Source: Endozoicomonas sp965208385 (GTDB taxonomy: Bacteria > Pseudomonadota > Gammaproteobacteria > Pseudomonadales > Endozoicomonadaceae). From it: a stretch of 64,000 bases of DNA. A program made the position numbers and the translations under genes. Location of the stretch: NCBI GenBank assembly GCA_965208385.1, contig CBDBOO010000071.1, forward strand, positions 1 through 64,000. The letters are read 5' to 3'. Below are positions 1-10,101 of the stretch, piece by piece. Position 1 is the first letter of the stretch, and every line of letters begins with the position of its first letter. Under the pieces are notes generated by a model that worked only from the letters and a program-made list of their open reading frames with translations, was not told the origin of the DNA and made no database searches.

Positions 1-73
1 GCATACCCGAGCGGGCTGATATGGCAGAAGCTGCCGGATGGAAATCCGGCAGTATTGATGAAATTTACGGAAA

Positions 74-1725
74 TCAGCCCTGACCATTTTCCCAGAAAAC
101 AGCTTCGCTTATTTCAGCTGTCAGATACTCCCGTATCGGCTTCCAGCTTATTTCGCTTTATTTTCAGAGTCGGGGTCAACAGATCGTTTTCAACGGACCA
201 GACTTCATCGGCCACGACCAGATGATCTAACCGCTGGTGAGACTCCAGCTCTGAATTAACCTCCGACAGGGTTTCTGCAAACGATGGCTGGTTTCTGCGT
301 TAAATTCACGCATCTGCTCATTCATCACCACGATGGCAATGGGTTGTTTTCTACCTGAACCCATAACACAGATCTGCTCAATATCCGGGGTTTCTGGCCA
401 GCAGGCTCTCTATGGGAACCGGCGCTATGTATTTGCCCTTGCCCGATTTAAATTGCTCCTTCACCCGGCCATTAATTTTCCAGGCGCCATCTTCACGTAT
501 TTCAGCCTTATCACCGGTACGAAACCAGCCATCGGCAAAAGCGTTTGCCGTCGCTTCAGGATTACGGTAATACTCAGTAAATACCGCTTCACCTCTTATG
601 AGAACTTCACCGGCGTCTGACAGTTTCATCTCAACACCAATCTTGAGGAATTCCTATAGTGCCTATTCCTCGAAGGGTCGTATGGATTGTTTGAGCAAGA
701 AAGACCAGAGGTTTCAGTCATGCCCCAGCCTTCAGTGATATCAATACCCAGTCTTGCATACCAATGAAGGATATCCGGTGAAATAGGTGCCGATCCTGAA
801 CCAAATAACAACGCTTTATCCAGTCCCAGAGCTTTTGTGATTTTTCCTGCCACCAGCTTTCCTACCAATGGAATTTTCAGTAATCGCTGAAGTTTCTTAT
901 CTGGCAATTTCGCAAGAATATTAGCCTGAAATTTGGTCCAGAGCCTGGGAACGGAAATAAACAGAGTGGGTCTGGCATACTGGACATCGTCAATAAAGGT
1001 ATCCAGTGATTCCACAAAGAACACTTCTATAGATGCATAAAGTGTCATTATTTCAATCACGCAACGTTCAGTAATATGTGCCAGGGGCAAATAAGACATA
1101 CAGCGCCCCTCAGGGTAGTCTTCAAATAATTTGGCCGACTGGAACTGGAAGAAGCAAAGTTTTTATAGGTTGAAACAACACCTTTTGGTAACCCTGTACT
1201 ACCGGAGGTATACACAATACTAACGGTGTCATCAGACGTCGGCTGATGAATATCCTGCAATGGCTTGTTGCTCGACAGCCAATCAGTGAATTGTTCCTTA
1301 CACAGAGAGGTAATTTCCGGATAAGGGAAAGCAATAGTGAGCATATCCTCCGGCAACGCGGCTTCAGCAGCTTGTGTATTATCCAGTTTGCCAACAAATG
1401 CAGCTTTCGCTTCGCTGTGAGTAAGAATGTGCCTGATAGCATTTTCACCGGCAGTGGCATACACCGGAACACTGATCATTCCCGCCATCATGATGGCAAA
1501 ATCGGTAATAAACCATTCAGCACTGTTCTTGGCCAGAATAGCAATGCGATCTCCAGGCTTGAATCCTCTAGCCTGCAGCCCACTGGCTATTCTACGAGCC
1601 TGCTCGTCCACTTCAGCCCAGGTATACTTTTGCCATTGTCTATTACGGGGTTGATGCAGGTAAATCTTATCGGGGTGATCAACAACATTTTTTGAAAATT
1701 GTTCAAGTGGCAGCAAATAATTCAT
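74..1725 (-). pseudogene. Broken AMP-forming long-chain acyl-CoA synthetase
   Basis: Reads as one ANL-superfamily fatty-acid:CoA ligase (activates a fatty acid to acyl-AMP, then acyl-CoA) only if the frame is changed several times. The N-terminal part (1725 to about 1160) carries the AMP-binding P-loop YTSGSTGLPKG. A second frame (about 1155-650) carries YLPLAHITERC and GWGMTETSG. A third (about 629-380) carries the hinge region GWFRTGDKAEIREDGAWKI. A fourth gives EQICVMGSGRKQPIAIVV, and the C-terminal lysine motif LTPTLKIKRNKLEA appears near 120-180. Frame breaks fall near 1160, 650, 380, 290 and 125. Five breaks make a functional protein unlikely. The start ATG at 1725 is the family-typical N-terminus. 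The exact end is 74 or 114, depending on the last break. Confidence 0.8.
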
Positions 1726-1967
1726 TCTGACCCTTTATTATATTTATTGTTCTGGTTATTCATTTCACCAGACTATAGACACTCTGACAATACTCAAAGG
1801 GCCAGACAACCGCTGGAAGTCAAAAATCTGACAATAATAATTGTTTATATCTTTTCTGATCTGAAATGAGCAGAGTCAGTGTCCATTACTATACTCAGTT
1901 CAAATCCCTGCCCTGATATGAACCAGAGAGGGAACCTGAAGTAATCCATGGATGGAGTAGAAGTACC

Positions 1968-2552
1968 ATGAAAAGGATATTGGCAATTACCTCGCTACTC
2001 AGCGTATTTGTCTTTCTAGCTGGCTGTAATACAACACAATACCAAGACAACACTACCGCCGGAAAAACCACAGACTCAAACCGAAACTGGTCCGAATGTG
2101 CCCTGATGGGCGGCATCACCCTGGGACTCCCGGGCGCTTTGGCTGGCCTGGCCTCTGGAGGGACAGCCTTTATCGCAGGAGCCGTGCTGGCTGGAACAGC
2201 CTGCGCCACCAAAAACAAGAATGATTTCGAACATCCTCCTTATTTGCTTTTTTCTATCAATTCCTATGACCTGACCATGGAAGGGCATCTGGTACTCAAT
2301 AAGCTGGTTGAGGGTTTGGAGAAAGACAGTAAAATCGAACTGACCGGTCATACCTGCAGTCTTGGTTCCCCTGATTTTAATCAGACCTTATCTGAAGACC
2401 GGGCAACCGCGGTGCAGACATACCTTATTCAGAAGGGAGTAGACAGTAAAAATATCAGCCTGACTGGGGAAGGTGAACTGAATCCGGTATTCAGTAACAA
2501 GACAGAAGCCACACGGAAAAACAATCGCAGAGTGGATATCGTCGTAAAATAA
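1968..2552 (+). CDS. OmpA-family outer-membrane lipoprotein
   Basis: 194 aa. A lipoprotein signal peptide ends in the lipobox LAGC (Cys20), so the mature protein should be lipid-anchored. Residues about 45-80 are Gly/Ala-rich (GGITLGLPGALAGLASGGTAF), a glycine-zipper-like membrane segment. Residues about 85-194 form an OmpA/MotB-type peptidoglycan-binding domain with LTGHTCSLGSPDFNQTLSEDRA and the closing NNRRVDIVV. The likely job is tethering the outer membrane to peptidoglycan. The ATG is preceded by GGAGTAG about 10 bp upstream. It is convergent with the next gene, with a strong hairpin between them. Confidence 0.88.
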   Translation: MKRILAITSLLSVFVFLAGCNTTQYQDNTTAGKTTDSNRNWSECALMGGITLGLPGALAGLASGGTAFIAGAVLAGTACATKNKNDFEHPPYLLFSINSYDLTMEGHLVLNKLVEGLEKDSKIELTGHTCSLGSPDFNQTLSEDRATAVQTYLIQKGVDSKNISLTGEGELNPVFSNKTEATRKNNRRVDIVVK

Positions 2553-2578
2553 TTTCGATTCTCACCTCAACGACAGTG

Positions 2579-2618
2579 GAAGAGTAGACTTCCTTACAGA
2601 AACGGGAAGCTACTCTTC
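2579..2618. terminator. Bidirectional hairpin terminator
   Basis: GAAGAGTAG (2579-2587) pairs perfectly with CTACTCTTC (2610-2618), with further CTTCC/GGAAG pairing inside. It sits between two convergent genes ending at 2552 and 2633. There is no long U tract, so the assignment rests on stem strength and position. Confidence 0.6.
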
Positions 2619-2632
2619 GATTCCAGAAACTC

Positions 2633-4290
2633 TCAACGTCCTTTATACAGTACTACCGCTGATTCGCGTATTCTCGGGCCATAATAACCAGCCCATCTTT
2701 CCTGATCCTTACCGCTGTCAAAAAATTGAATAAATCGGGGAACACCGGCATAACCATTAAATTGATGGGCTTCAGTCACCCATCCGGAGGATGACCACTC
2801 ACAGGCACCATCTACTGTTTTTCGTCCTGTAGTCCACTCATCCAGCTTGTTTCTGTTCTCGTCCAGCAAGACAACGCTCATGCTGTATTGATCACCGCCC
2901 ACAATACGTTTTATTAAACTGCCCTGTTACCTGAATGATCGGTGGATTCGTATCCCAGCGATCATTGGTCGCCAACTCGGTTCCCAAATCAATTTCCTGC
3001 AACCGACTGACGGGATTAATAGGGTGTACCGAAAAAACCGCTATTCCATCCTGCCCATCGAATTCTATTGTGAAAAAAGGCTTTTTCCCGATCCCCTTTA
3101 ATCACCTTCCAGGTATCTGCAAATTGACCGTAATTATTAGGATTTCGAATCAGGTTCACCCTATAAGCGGTAATATGCTTCTTCACGTTTACTTGCTTGA
3201 AAGACACATCAACGGGATTTTCACCTTCTTCCAACGTGGCGCCCAACATCATATAAGGAGCCAACTGGTCATTCCGGCCAAGATCTCCACGCCATAGGGC
3301 AACCGGTGAACCATCAATAAATAGCCGGACTCTTCCGCCGAGATTGATCGCGCCGTGTTTTTTGCTCCAGAGAGCCCTGACCTTAATGGAAATCCAGTCA
3401 GCATTTGAACCAAACACCTGGTCAGCACGCTCTTTATAAATCAGAACAGCCTGACCACCATTGCTGCATTCCTGTGAACTACCCTCCGTACTGGCACTGC
3501 TAACGGACTCAATATCACAGTCGGACGAATCGGACACTTCTCTGCTATCAGTTCGTGCAATCAATACCAGAAATCCCTCCCGGATCTCCAGAGATAAAGG
3601 CACTAACTGATCATCCTCAAACACAGCCCCCTCAGACAGAACACTGCTGAAACTGACATCTTTCTTAAGCCATATTCCCTGACGTGTTTTACCATTGATT
3701 CTATGCTTCATCAGATCAGGAAGGGCTTTCCACTGAGCCACAATCAATCTCTCGGTATCTTCCAGCATACGACTTTTTCTGATTTTGAACTCATACTCAT
3801 TCAGGGTGCCTACTTGAGCTCTGCCTTTGCAGAGACGATGAAGCATCCCCCGGTCCAGAATAAATTCTGCTTTGGCTGGAGGTGCTGATGATAATGCCTG
3901 TTGATCTGAAGAAGAGATAAAGCATTCGCTTAACCAGACACTGTCACCCGCTGAGGCCAGCTGCATTGATAATTCAGGACCCTCTATTTCATTTCTATTA
4001 ATGATCAATCGTCCACCTTTTCGGTTCTCTGCGACAGGAACCAGTTCATAAGGCTGGACGCATTCAGGGCTGGCGAACTCAGAACCAATATATATTTCAT
4101 CGGGAATCTCCCGGACACCACTCAGACTCCATACATTCTGGCATTCAATAACATTACCGGCTCCAGACTCACTATTCGAGAACAGCTTTATTGGTACAGG
4201 AATGGGAAGGGTGGGAATAGGCGCAGCCTCAACATGAGCTGAAACCAATAAAATCTGAGCAGTGAGTATTCCGATAATTATGTGTTTCAT
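2633..4290 (-). pseudogene. Secreted protein with F-box-associated (FBA) domain, frameshifted
   Basis: Starts at 4290 with a signal peptide (MKHIIIGILTAQILLVSAHVEA). The middle, about residues 200-350, looks like a concanavalin-type beta-sandwich (RVRLFIDGSPVALWRGDLG). From about residue 375 it matches the FBA domain of eukaryotic F-box proteins: NLIRNPNNYGQFADTWKVI, then RWAGWNSGFF. That frame stops at 3016. A second frame (about 3025-2905) continues with INPVSRLQEIDLGTE and RWDTNPP. A third frame (from about 2902) supplies YSMSVVLLDENRNKLDEWTT and the FBA end WAGYYGPRIRESAVVL, stopping at 2633. The first break lies next to a T6 run on the coding strand (3032-3037), the second near 2895-2902. 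Either the gene is recently dead or the assembly has two indels; the rest is well preserved. Confidence 0.72.
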
Positions 4291-4326
4291 AACCTTCCCT
4301 GGCTATACAGTCACAGTAATAGGAAA

Positions 4327-5061
4327 TTAACGGACATCAAAAGAAGGGAAGTAACCAGCCAGTGTTTGCCACAGCACACTTTTCTGCTGTCGATCAAGAA
4401 TGGAGCCCCCTAAATCGGGGTTCATCATCAAGCCTTCTGTCTGGCATTCCTGAACAACAAAATTCTGCACACCTTCTTCCCGGAGCCGTTTCCCCAGTTC
4501 CACAAGAGTATCGGCCGAGAGCAGTTGCCAATGAACTGTTGTCCGAACTTCATAATCAATACCCGAATTCAGAAGAATCCTCAAGCTTTGCCAGCACTTA
4601 CTGCCTGCATCAACACCAGTAATATCATCATAATGTTCAATCAACCCCTTGATATCAAAGCCAACCCAGTCGAGCTTCGGCAAAACCCTGGCCAATTGCA
4701 GCGGAGCTGCGCCACTGGTGTGCAGGCCAACTTTATAACCTAAGGCTTTTACTTCATCTATGGCTGGTAGCAGTGCTGCCTGTAGCGTGGGCTCACCGCC
4801 ACTGAACACCACAGCTTTCTGAGTTGCTTTATCTTGCTCAAGGAATTCAATCACAGATGACCAGGCAATGGGGTGAGTCCCGTGAGTATCAACCAGATGA
4901 CCGTTATGACAGTACTGACATCGAAAACCGCAGCCCTGTACATAAATAACCGCAGCCAACTCTCCCGGAAAGCCCTCGGAGCTCAACGGTGTTAAGCCAC
5001 CAATCCGAAGCCGGTTAGCGGTCATGTCCGGAGACAGAATATCGGCAATAATCTGATTCAT
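4327..5061 (-). CDS. nrdG: Anaerobic ribonucleotide reductase activating enzyme (radical SAM)
   Basis: 244 aa. The N-terminal sequence IRIGGLTPLSSEGFPGELAAVIY leads into the radical-SAM cluster motif CGFRCQYC (CxxxCxxC, residues about 44-51), followed by the SAM-binding FSGGEPTLQ. This enzyme makes the glycyl radical on NrdD for anaerobic deoxyribonucleotide synthesis. The length fits the longer pseudomonad-type NrdG rather than the roughly 155-aa E. coli form. The partner nrdD is not in the window, and another glycyl-radical-activase role cannot be excluded. An AGAGAA-type ribosome site precedes the ATG. The 226 bp upstream hold no other gene I recognise. Confidence 0.75.
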   Translation of the reverse strand: MNQIIADILSPDMTANRLRIGGLTPLSSEGFPGELAAVIYVQGCGFRCQYCHNGHLVDTHGTHPIAWSSVIEFLEQDKATQKAVVFSGGEPTLQAALLPAIDEVKALGYKVGLHTSGAAPLQLARVLPKLDWVGFDIKGLIEHYDDITGVDAGSKCWQSLRILLNSGIDYEVRTTVHWQLLSADTLVELGKRLREEGVQNFVVQECQTEGLMMNPDLGGSILDRQQKSVLWQTLAGYFPSFDVR

Positions 5062-5287
5062 CTATTCTCTTTGTTTTAATGAAGGCTGAATATGCAGAAG
5101 CAAACGTGCCAGACACTCTAGAGAAAAAAGATGAAAAACGGTATACGATCAAACCGAAATCACCACAATCTGTGAACCCCATACACTTGATGACAGACCA
5201 TGCAAACTATACAAATCGCGTTATTAGAATGAGGTTTCTCTGCCCATTACCTCTTATAACGAACAACACGTGAATTTCTATGACAAA

Positions 5288-5776
5288 TTAAAGCGTCATA
5301 ACCTTCAACAAATCCAGAGCGCTGATAATCCCTTTCATTTGCCTGTTATCCGTCACCAGTACCCGGTGAATTTTTCCTTTCACCATGGCTTCTGCCACCT
5401 GCATCAAAGGTGTTTCAGGAGCTACTTCAAACATCATGGGGGTCATTATGTCGTTCACAAGAACAGACTGGTCAACCGATTCATGAAAAGCTTTCTGGTC
5501 TTCCGGTGATAAGGACGCATCCAGCAAAGAATTATAAAAATCATCATCCCTTTGAGACATATCAACCAGGCCGCTACCCGCTTGTCGGACAATATCAGAC
5601 ATTGTGACAACGCCCACCAGCTTTCCGGATATATCCACTACCGGCGCTCCGGAAATCCCCTTATCGATCAGAAACCTTGCCAGGCGATCGATCGGCCAAT
5701 CTGAAGGTACAGTTAATACCTGCTGGCACATAATCTGTTCTGCAGTAAGGTCATTTAATGGGTTTTTAAAACTCAT
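5288..5776 (-). CDS. Tandem CBS-domain protein
   Basis: 162 aa with two CBS domains: residues about 9-65 (AEQIMCQQVLTVPSDWPIDRLARFLIDKGISGAPVVD) and about 105-160 (VNDIMTPMMFEVAPETPLMQVAEAMV...IHRVLVTDNRQMKGIISALDLLKVM). Such stand-alone pairs bind adenine nucleotides and act as energy or redox sensors. No catalytic domain is attached. AGGAGAAC lies close upstream of the ATG. A near-consensus FNR/Anr-type site about 100 bp upstream suggests oxygen-linked control. Confidence 0.85.
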   Translation of the reverse strand: MSFKNPLNDLTAEQIMCQQVLTVPSDWPIDRLARFLIDKGISGAPVVDISGKLVGVVTMSDIVRQAGSGLVDMSQRDDDFYNSLLDASLSPEDQKAFHESVDQSVLVNDIMTPMMFEVAPETPLMQVAEAMVKGKIHRVLVTDNRQMKGIISALDLLKVMTL

Positions 5777-5874
5777 ATCCCTGTTCTCCTGATGGTCATT
5801 TCGCCGGGTACTCCTTTTAAATTTCAGAACCCGAACCCGTTAAAATCAGTATGACACTACGGAAAACCACTATC

Positions 5875-5888
5875 CTGACCCAGATCAA
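5875..5888 (-). promoter_or_regulatory. FNR/Anr-like box upstream of CBS gene
   Basis: On the minus strand the site reads TTGATCTGGGTCAG. It resembles the FNR/Anr consensus TTGAT-N4-ATCAA: the first half is perfect and the second half has two mismatches. It lies 99 bp before the start of the CBS-domain gene and in the same orientation. Confidence 0.4.
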
Positions 5889-6037
5889 TATCGGGATCAG
5901 TGATTGCGGCTAATACAAATAGAACACCCATTATCCAGAGATGCTGTCATATTTGATTCCCACAATGCCCGTTCCAGCATAGAATATCCCAGCTACTCTG
6001 TTCTCAAGCCCTACTATAGTCAGGTTTCCAATAGTTC

Positions 6038-6613
6038 ATGAATGTTCTGATTGTCTACGCTCACCCCAATCCGGAAAGCTATAACGCCAGTATTTTCAAG
6101 CTGGTTTCATCAGAACTGAAAAATACAATTCATCAGATAAAATGCCTGGATCTCTATGAAGAAAATTTCCAGCCATCGATGAGCTGTAGCGAACGAATGC
6201 AGTATATGGAGAAAAACAAAACGGATGCCGTCGTTCCATATATTGAACAACTGCAATGGGCTGACGCTTTGATTATGATTTATCCTACTTGGTGGATGGG
6301 GCCGCCGGCCATTCTCAAAGGCTGGTTTGATCGGATATGGCTGCCATCAGTGGTGGCCGAATTTGGGCCTGAAGGGGTTAAACCCAAGCTGACCAACCTG
6401 AAAAAAATCCTTATTATTACCACCCAGGGTTCTTCATGGTGGCGTATGCAAATCATCGCCAACCCTCCTCGTCGGATGATGAAACTCGGTCTGAAAGCCT
6501 GTACCCGCTGTAAAGATATCCAATGGCTGGCGCTATACAGTATGGATAAAATTGGCAAAAATAAACGTGCAGATTTTTTAAATAGAATAAAACAAGTCAT
6601 TTCCCCGTTCTAA
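6038..6613 (+). CDS. NAD(P)H:quinone oxidoreductase-like flavoprotein
   Basis: 191 aa flavodoxin-fold protein of the NQO1/KefF/MdaB group. The N-terminal MNVLIVYAHPNPESYNASIF is the FMN/FAD phosphate-binding loop, and the central ADALIMIYPTWWMGPPAILKGWFDRIW is the family signature. Expected role: two-electron reduction of quinones or similar acceptors using NAD(P)H in the cytosol. The length is normal. It stands alone on the plus strand, divergent from the CBS gene. No strong ribosome site is visible before the ATG, but the start motif leaves little choice. Confidence 0.82.
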   Translation: MNVLIVYAHPNPESYNASIFKLVSSELKNTIHQIKCLDLYEENFQPSMSCSERMQYMEKNKTDAVVPYIEQLQWADALIMIYPTWWMGPPAILKGWFDRIWLPSVVAEFGPEGVKPKLTNLKKILIITTQGSSWWRMQIIANPPRRMMKLGLKACTRCKDIQWLALYSMDKIGKNKRADFLNRIKQVISPF

Positions 6614-6794
6614 CAGCCAGAGTCATGATGTCTGTCACCCGCGATATTCTGATAGCAATAATTCATTTAACGTCTGTTTCAGTTATCCATTCATTCTAAC
6701 AGTGCTTTTAAACCAAGCTAATATGAGGTAGCCAAAATCATAACAAGATAATGTCGGGGTTTATATTGAATGGCAGGTTCCGGCAAAGAGCTGA

Positions 6795-8608
6795 ATGAGG
6801 TGTACTGACATGCTATCTTTATCAGGTTTATACAGACCCATACTCCCAATCGCCATGATCACGGGCTCGCTCGCATTATTTCCTTTTTCAGCATTAATGG
6901 CTCAACCTTCCGAATCAGGCTCTCGGATTCATCCACTCTACTCGGTATACTCACCCGAAACAGGTCAGACACACCCTTTGAATGGAGTGGTCAGCATCAA
7001 CTGCCACAGTGATACTGGTCAACAAATCATTTGTCCTGAATTTCAACAACAGATAGGACGTCCCCGAACAATTTCACTGACAGGTGAGAATTCCCAGCGC
7101 AAACGTTCTGCCGGTGCAGATGAACCTACAACATCAGAAGATTCCAGAGACCGATCTCCCACAGTGGAGCAATCGAAACACGCTGTCACTCGCTGTAATG
7201 GCAGCAGCTATGCAACGACGGTGGTGATATATCCGGAAGACGACTTGTGGGATGTTGTACACAGTTATATTGACACTAATGGAAGTCAATTCAGCAACCG
7301 TCACTGGGTTCATTTCGATAGTCAGGAAGTAACACCCTGGGAATGGGACGGAGAACATTCCAGAGGCGTACTGTTTGTCCTCCCTCAAAACAGCCAGTAC
7401 GCTACAACGGCAGATCTTTACTTCTATTATTCTGAAAAAGAAACCGATCTCCCCATATCCCCGCGCATAGGCTTATGCGCCATGCCAGGAAGTAATCCGG
7501 CTCAATTAAACGTCAGTGGGCGAAACGCTATAGATCAAAGACAGGATTTTGGCCTTGAAAGCAATGGACATGCAGGGCGATCTCATTTGGCACTAACTTT
7601 CTCTGTTTGGCTAATTATTCAGCACACAAAAGTACCAAAATAAGCCTAATTTCCTGTACTTCTCAAAAATTCAGTTTTTAAAGCTAGCTTTTTGAATATG
7701 CAACAGGATTGGTGTTTGTCAAATGAGATCGCCCTGAATGGACATGTGTATGTAGGACCGTTTTACATAGCTCAGGCACAAGTAGAAATTCATGATGCTG
7801 TCATTAATGGTGGTGAAGCCCATGATTCTCGCTCGGTGATAGAACTTCACTATGGCGCTAAACTGATTCTCAATAATGTCACTCTTAACCGAAACAGCGG
7901 CCTTCCGGATTATAGTGAGGGATTAATCTCTGTCTGGGGATCGCTGGTAAAAATAAGAACAGCTCACTTACAACAGACCACAAGAGGGGGCACCTCCATT
8001 AACAGCAGTGGAGGGATACTGGATGTCCGCAGCCTGAACATCAATACTGACAGAGATACTTATCCACTGGCAGCCCAGGGCTCCGATCTAAAGGTCAAAC
8101 ATTCAACCTTTCACACGTCTGTACCAGCACAATCACCCAGGAAAACAGTCAGTTTTTTTCAACCTTTGACCTGGAAAACAGCTATTGCACAAAAGAGGAA
8201 ATTACCCGTTGCAAGATCGAACCCAACTCAATTTCCATTAATCAAGTCGATGTATGTTCGGACTACGTTGAAATCTGTGAGGAGCGTTTAAATCATCTGG
8301 CTATGAACGCGAATACTTTTACCGGACATTGGAAGCACATTCTTAAAACCGAATTAGCAATATTCAGACCCAGTGCAGGTAACAGCAATGCTGGAACTTT
8401 TGATCGTTGTGCACAACCGGGAAGTACCACGCTTTCAGGTGATATGGAAATTGATCAAATGAACTGTGTGGCAGAAAATAATAACGATGTGGAATATTCT
8501 GCACTGATTCAATTCGTTCTTCCAACTTCAGGTGCAGGACAAGTTTCTGTCAGCCATTTTCTGACAAGTGTACTACTCGTAGGAACGCTGGCTGGTTTGA
8601 CCCTCTGA
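6795..8608 (+). pseudogene. Broken secreted beta-helix-like protein
   Basis: Three consecutive reading frames look like pieces of one secreted protein of about 600 aa. Piece 1 (6795-7643) has a signal-type N-terminus (PIAMITGSLALFPFSALMAQ) and a Cys-containing domain. Piece 2 (7692 to about 8115) has right-handed beta-helix-like repeats (VIELHYGAKLILNNVTLNRN). Piece 3 begins upstream of its first ATG at about 8118 (VCTSTITQENSQFFSTFDLE) and ends with a hydrophobic tail (VSVSHFLTSVLLVGTLAGLTL... near 8600). The sequence drops out of frame near 7590, meets a stop near 7676, and shifts again near 8115. Function is unknown. It is probably a cell-surface or secreted protein, now inactive unless these are assembly indels. 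Confidence 0.6.
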
Positions 8609-8631
8609 CCCTCTAACCCTCTGACAATCCT

Positions 8632-8665
8632 GATAGCAACTCCCGAATGAACTTCGGGAGCTATC
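8632..8665. terminator. Hairpin between convergent genes
   Basis: CTCCCGAA (8640-8647) pairs with TTCGGGAG (8653-8660), flanked by GATAG/CTATC (8632-8636/8661-8665). It lies between the end of the beta-helix pseudogene (8608) and the end of apbC (8689). No U tract is present. Confidence 0.55.
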
Positions 8666-8688
8666 TGCGGTTCAGTTAGTTTTAAATA

Positions 8689-9783
8689 TCAATCATCCGA
8701 TATAGAAATCGTCGGAACCGCGGGTGCCTGTTTATTTCTTTGATCCAGTCTGGCAGCCATATGTCGAGCCATATCCTTATAAATCATAGTGATCTGGGAT
8801 TCAGGATCTGAAATCACGACAGGTTGGCCTTCATCCGACTGCTCCCGAATCAACATTGACAAAGGTAAGGAACCAAGAAGATCAACATTATACTGGTCTG
8901 CTATACGACTCCCGCCGCCTTCGCCAAAGAGATGCTCAGAATGCCCACAACTGGAACATATGTGAACAGCCATATTCTCCACCACACCCAATACCGGAAC
9001 TTCCACTTTTTTAAACATTTCAATGCCTTTCTTTGCATCCAGCAAAGCAAGATCCTGGGGCGTAGTCACTATTACACTGCCTGAAACCGGTACTTTCTGG
9101 GCAAGAGTTAACTGGATATCGCCGGTGCCTGGAGGCATATCAATCACCAGGTAATCCAGATCATTCCATACGGTTTGAGTTAACAACTGAATCAACGCAC
9201 CACTGACCATGGGACCACGCCAGACTACCGGAGTATCTTCAGTCACCAGAAAAGCCATGGACATAATCTGGATACCGGCAGCTTCGATAGGAACAAAGAA
9301 TTTTTCATTCTTCACATCAGGACGGGTACCATCCGCAATACCAAACATCTGCCCCATACTGGGACCATAGATATCCGCATCCAGAACACCTACTCGAGCA
9401 CCCTCTGCAGCTAACGCCAGGGCAAGATTGGCCGTCGTTGTCGATTTACCAACCCCCCCTTTACCGGAAGCGACGGCAATGATGTTTTTGACCCCTGACA
9501 GAACATCAAGATCACCCTGAACCGGTGCACTGGCAACCTGCCAGCCCACCTTTATGTTTACTTTATTAACACCCGGAATATCTTCAATTTTACTGGTGAG
9601 TATTTGAGCAACACCACCACAGAAACCATTAGCCGGATATCCCAGTTGAATTGACGCTTCGACTGCACCATTTTCAACGGTTAAAGATTCAACACAACCC
9701 GCCTCCACCAGATTCAATTTCAGATAAGGGTCCTGATAGGTTTTCAGTGTGTTTTCTACTTCAGCATGACTGGGTCCGGACAT
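8689..9783 (-). CDS. apbC: Iron-sulfur cluster carrier ATPase Mrp/ApbC
   Basis: 364 aa P-loop NTPase that carries Fe-S clusters to apoproteins. Residues 1-90 form the DUF59/MIP18-like domain. The deviant Walker A SGKGGVGKST is at residues 106-115, LDADIYGPSMG at about 134-144, and the cluster-binding CxxC (ICSSCG) at 276-279. I place the start at the ATG at 9783 (MSGPSHAEV) because TTGGAG lies about 9 bp before it; a TTG start five codons upstream is possible. In pseudomonads this gene sits next to metG. Here metG is 3 kb away, with other genes and repeats between. Confidence 0.93.
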   Translation of the reverse strand: MSGPSHAEVENTLKTYQDPYLKLNLVEAGCVESLTVENGAVEASIQLGYPANGFCGGVAQILTSKIEDIPGVNKVNIKVGWQVASAPVQGDLDVLSGVKNIIAVASGKGGVGKSTTTANLALALAAEGARVGVLDADIYGPSMGQMFGIADGTRPDVKNEKFFVPIEAAGIQIMSMAFLVTEDTPVVWRGPMVSGALIQLLTQTVWNDLDYLVIDMPPGTGDIQLTLAQKVPVSGSVIVTTPQDLALLDAKKGIEMFKKVEVPVLGVVENMAVHICSSCGHSEHLFGEGGGSRIADQYNVDLLGSLPLSMLIREQSDEGQPVVISDPESQITMIYKDMARHMAARLDQRNKQAPAVPTISISDD

Positions 9784-9851
9784 ACAATTCAACTCCAAAT
9801 CGGAAAATCCAATACCCCGTTAATATGGGTCAATCTGAAAAAATCAAGGTG

Positions 9852-10013
9852 ATACCATTGCCGGTTTCTAATATGCGTTATGAGCATGGCTTTTCAGGCT
9901 CAGAGACAAGGCGGAGTGACGAGTCATAGCCTTAGCTATGGCGAGGAACTCCAACGCAGGATCTGAGCCTGAAAAGGCAGCGCAATAGCATAATTAGAAT
10001 TCGGAAATGGTAT
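9852..10013. repeat. 162-bp imperfect palindromic repeat (family A)
   Basis: The ends are ATACCATTGCCGGTTTCTAA (9852-9871) and, inverted, ATACCATTTCCGAATTCTAA (10013-9994). Both arms also contain CTTTTCAGGCTCAGA in inverted orientation, so almost the whole element folds into one long hairpin. A half copy lies at 51511. No coding capacity. It looks like a non-autonomous palindromic element. Confidence 0.6.
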
Positions 10014-10101
10014 GAGAAGGCAATACTGCGCAGTGAATCCCTGTCGACGTAAAATACAGTGAGAGCTTAGCCCCGCCAGGAGGCTACTCAGTGATAATCG
10101 C

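Noticed and set aside
3..83. Open frame at the extreme left on the plus strand ending at 81-83
   Set aside because: It could be the tail of a gene starting outside the window, but 26 residues show no family similarity, and the stretch lies next to the decayed synthetase.
333..620. Plus-strand frame of 95 codons opposite the acyl-CoA synthetase
   Set aside because: It is antisense to a recognisable, though broken, coding sequence and has no family features.
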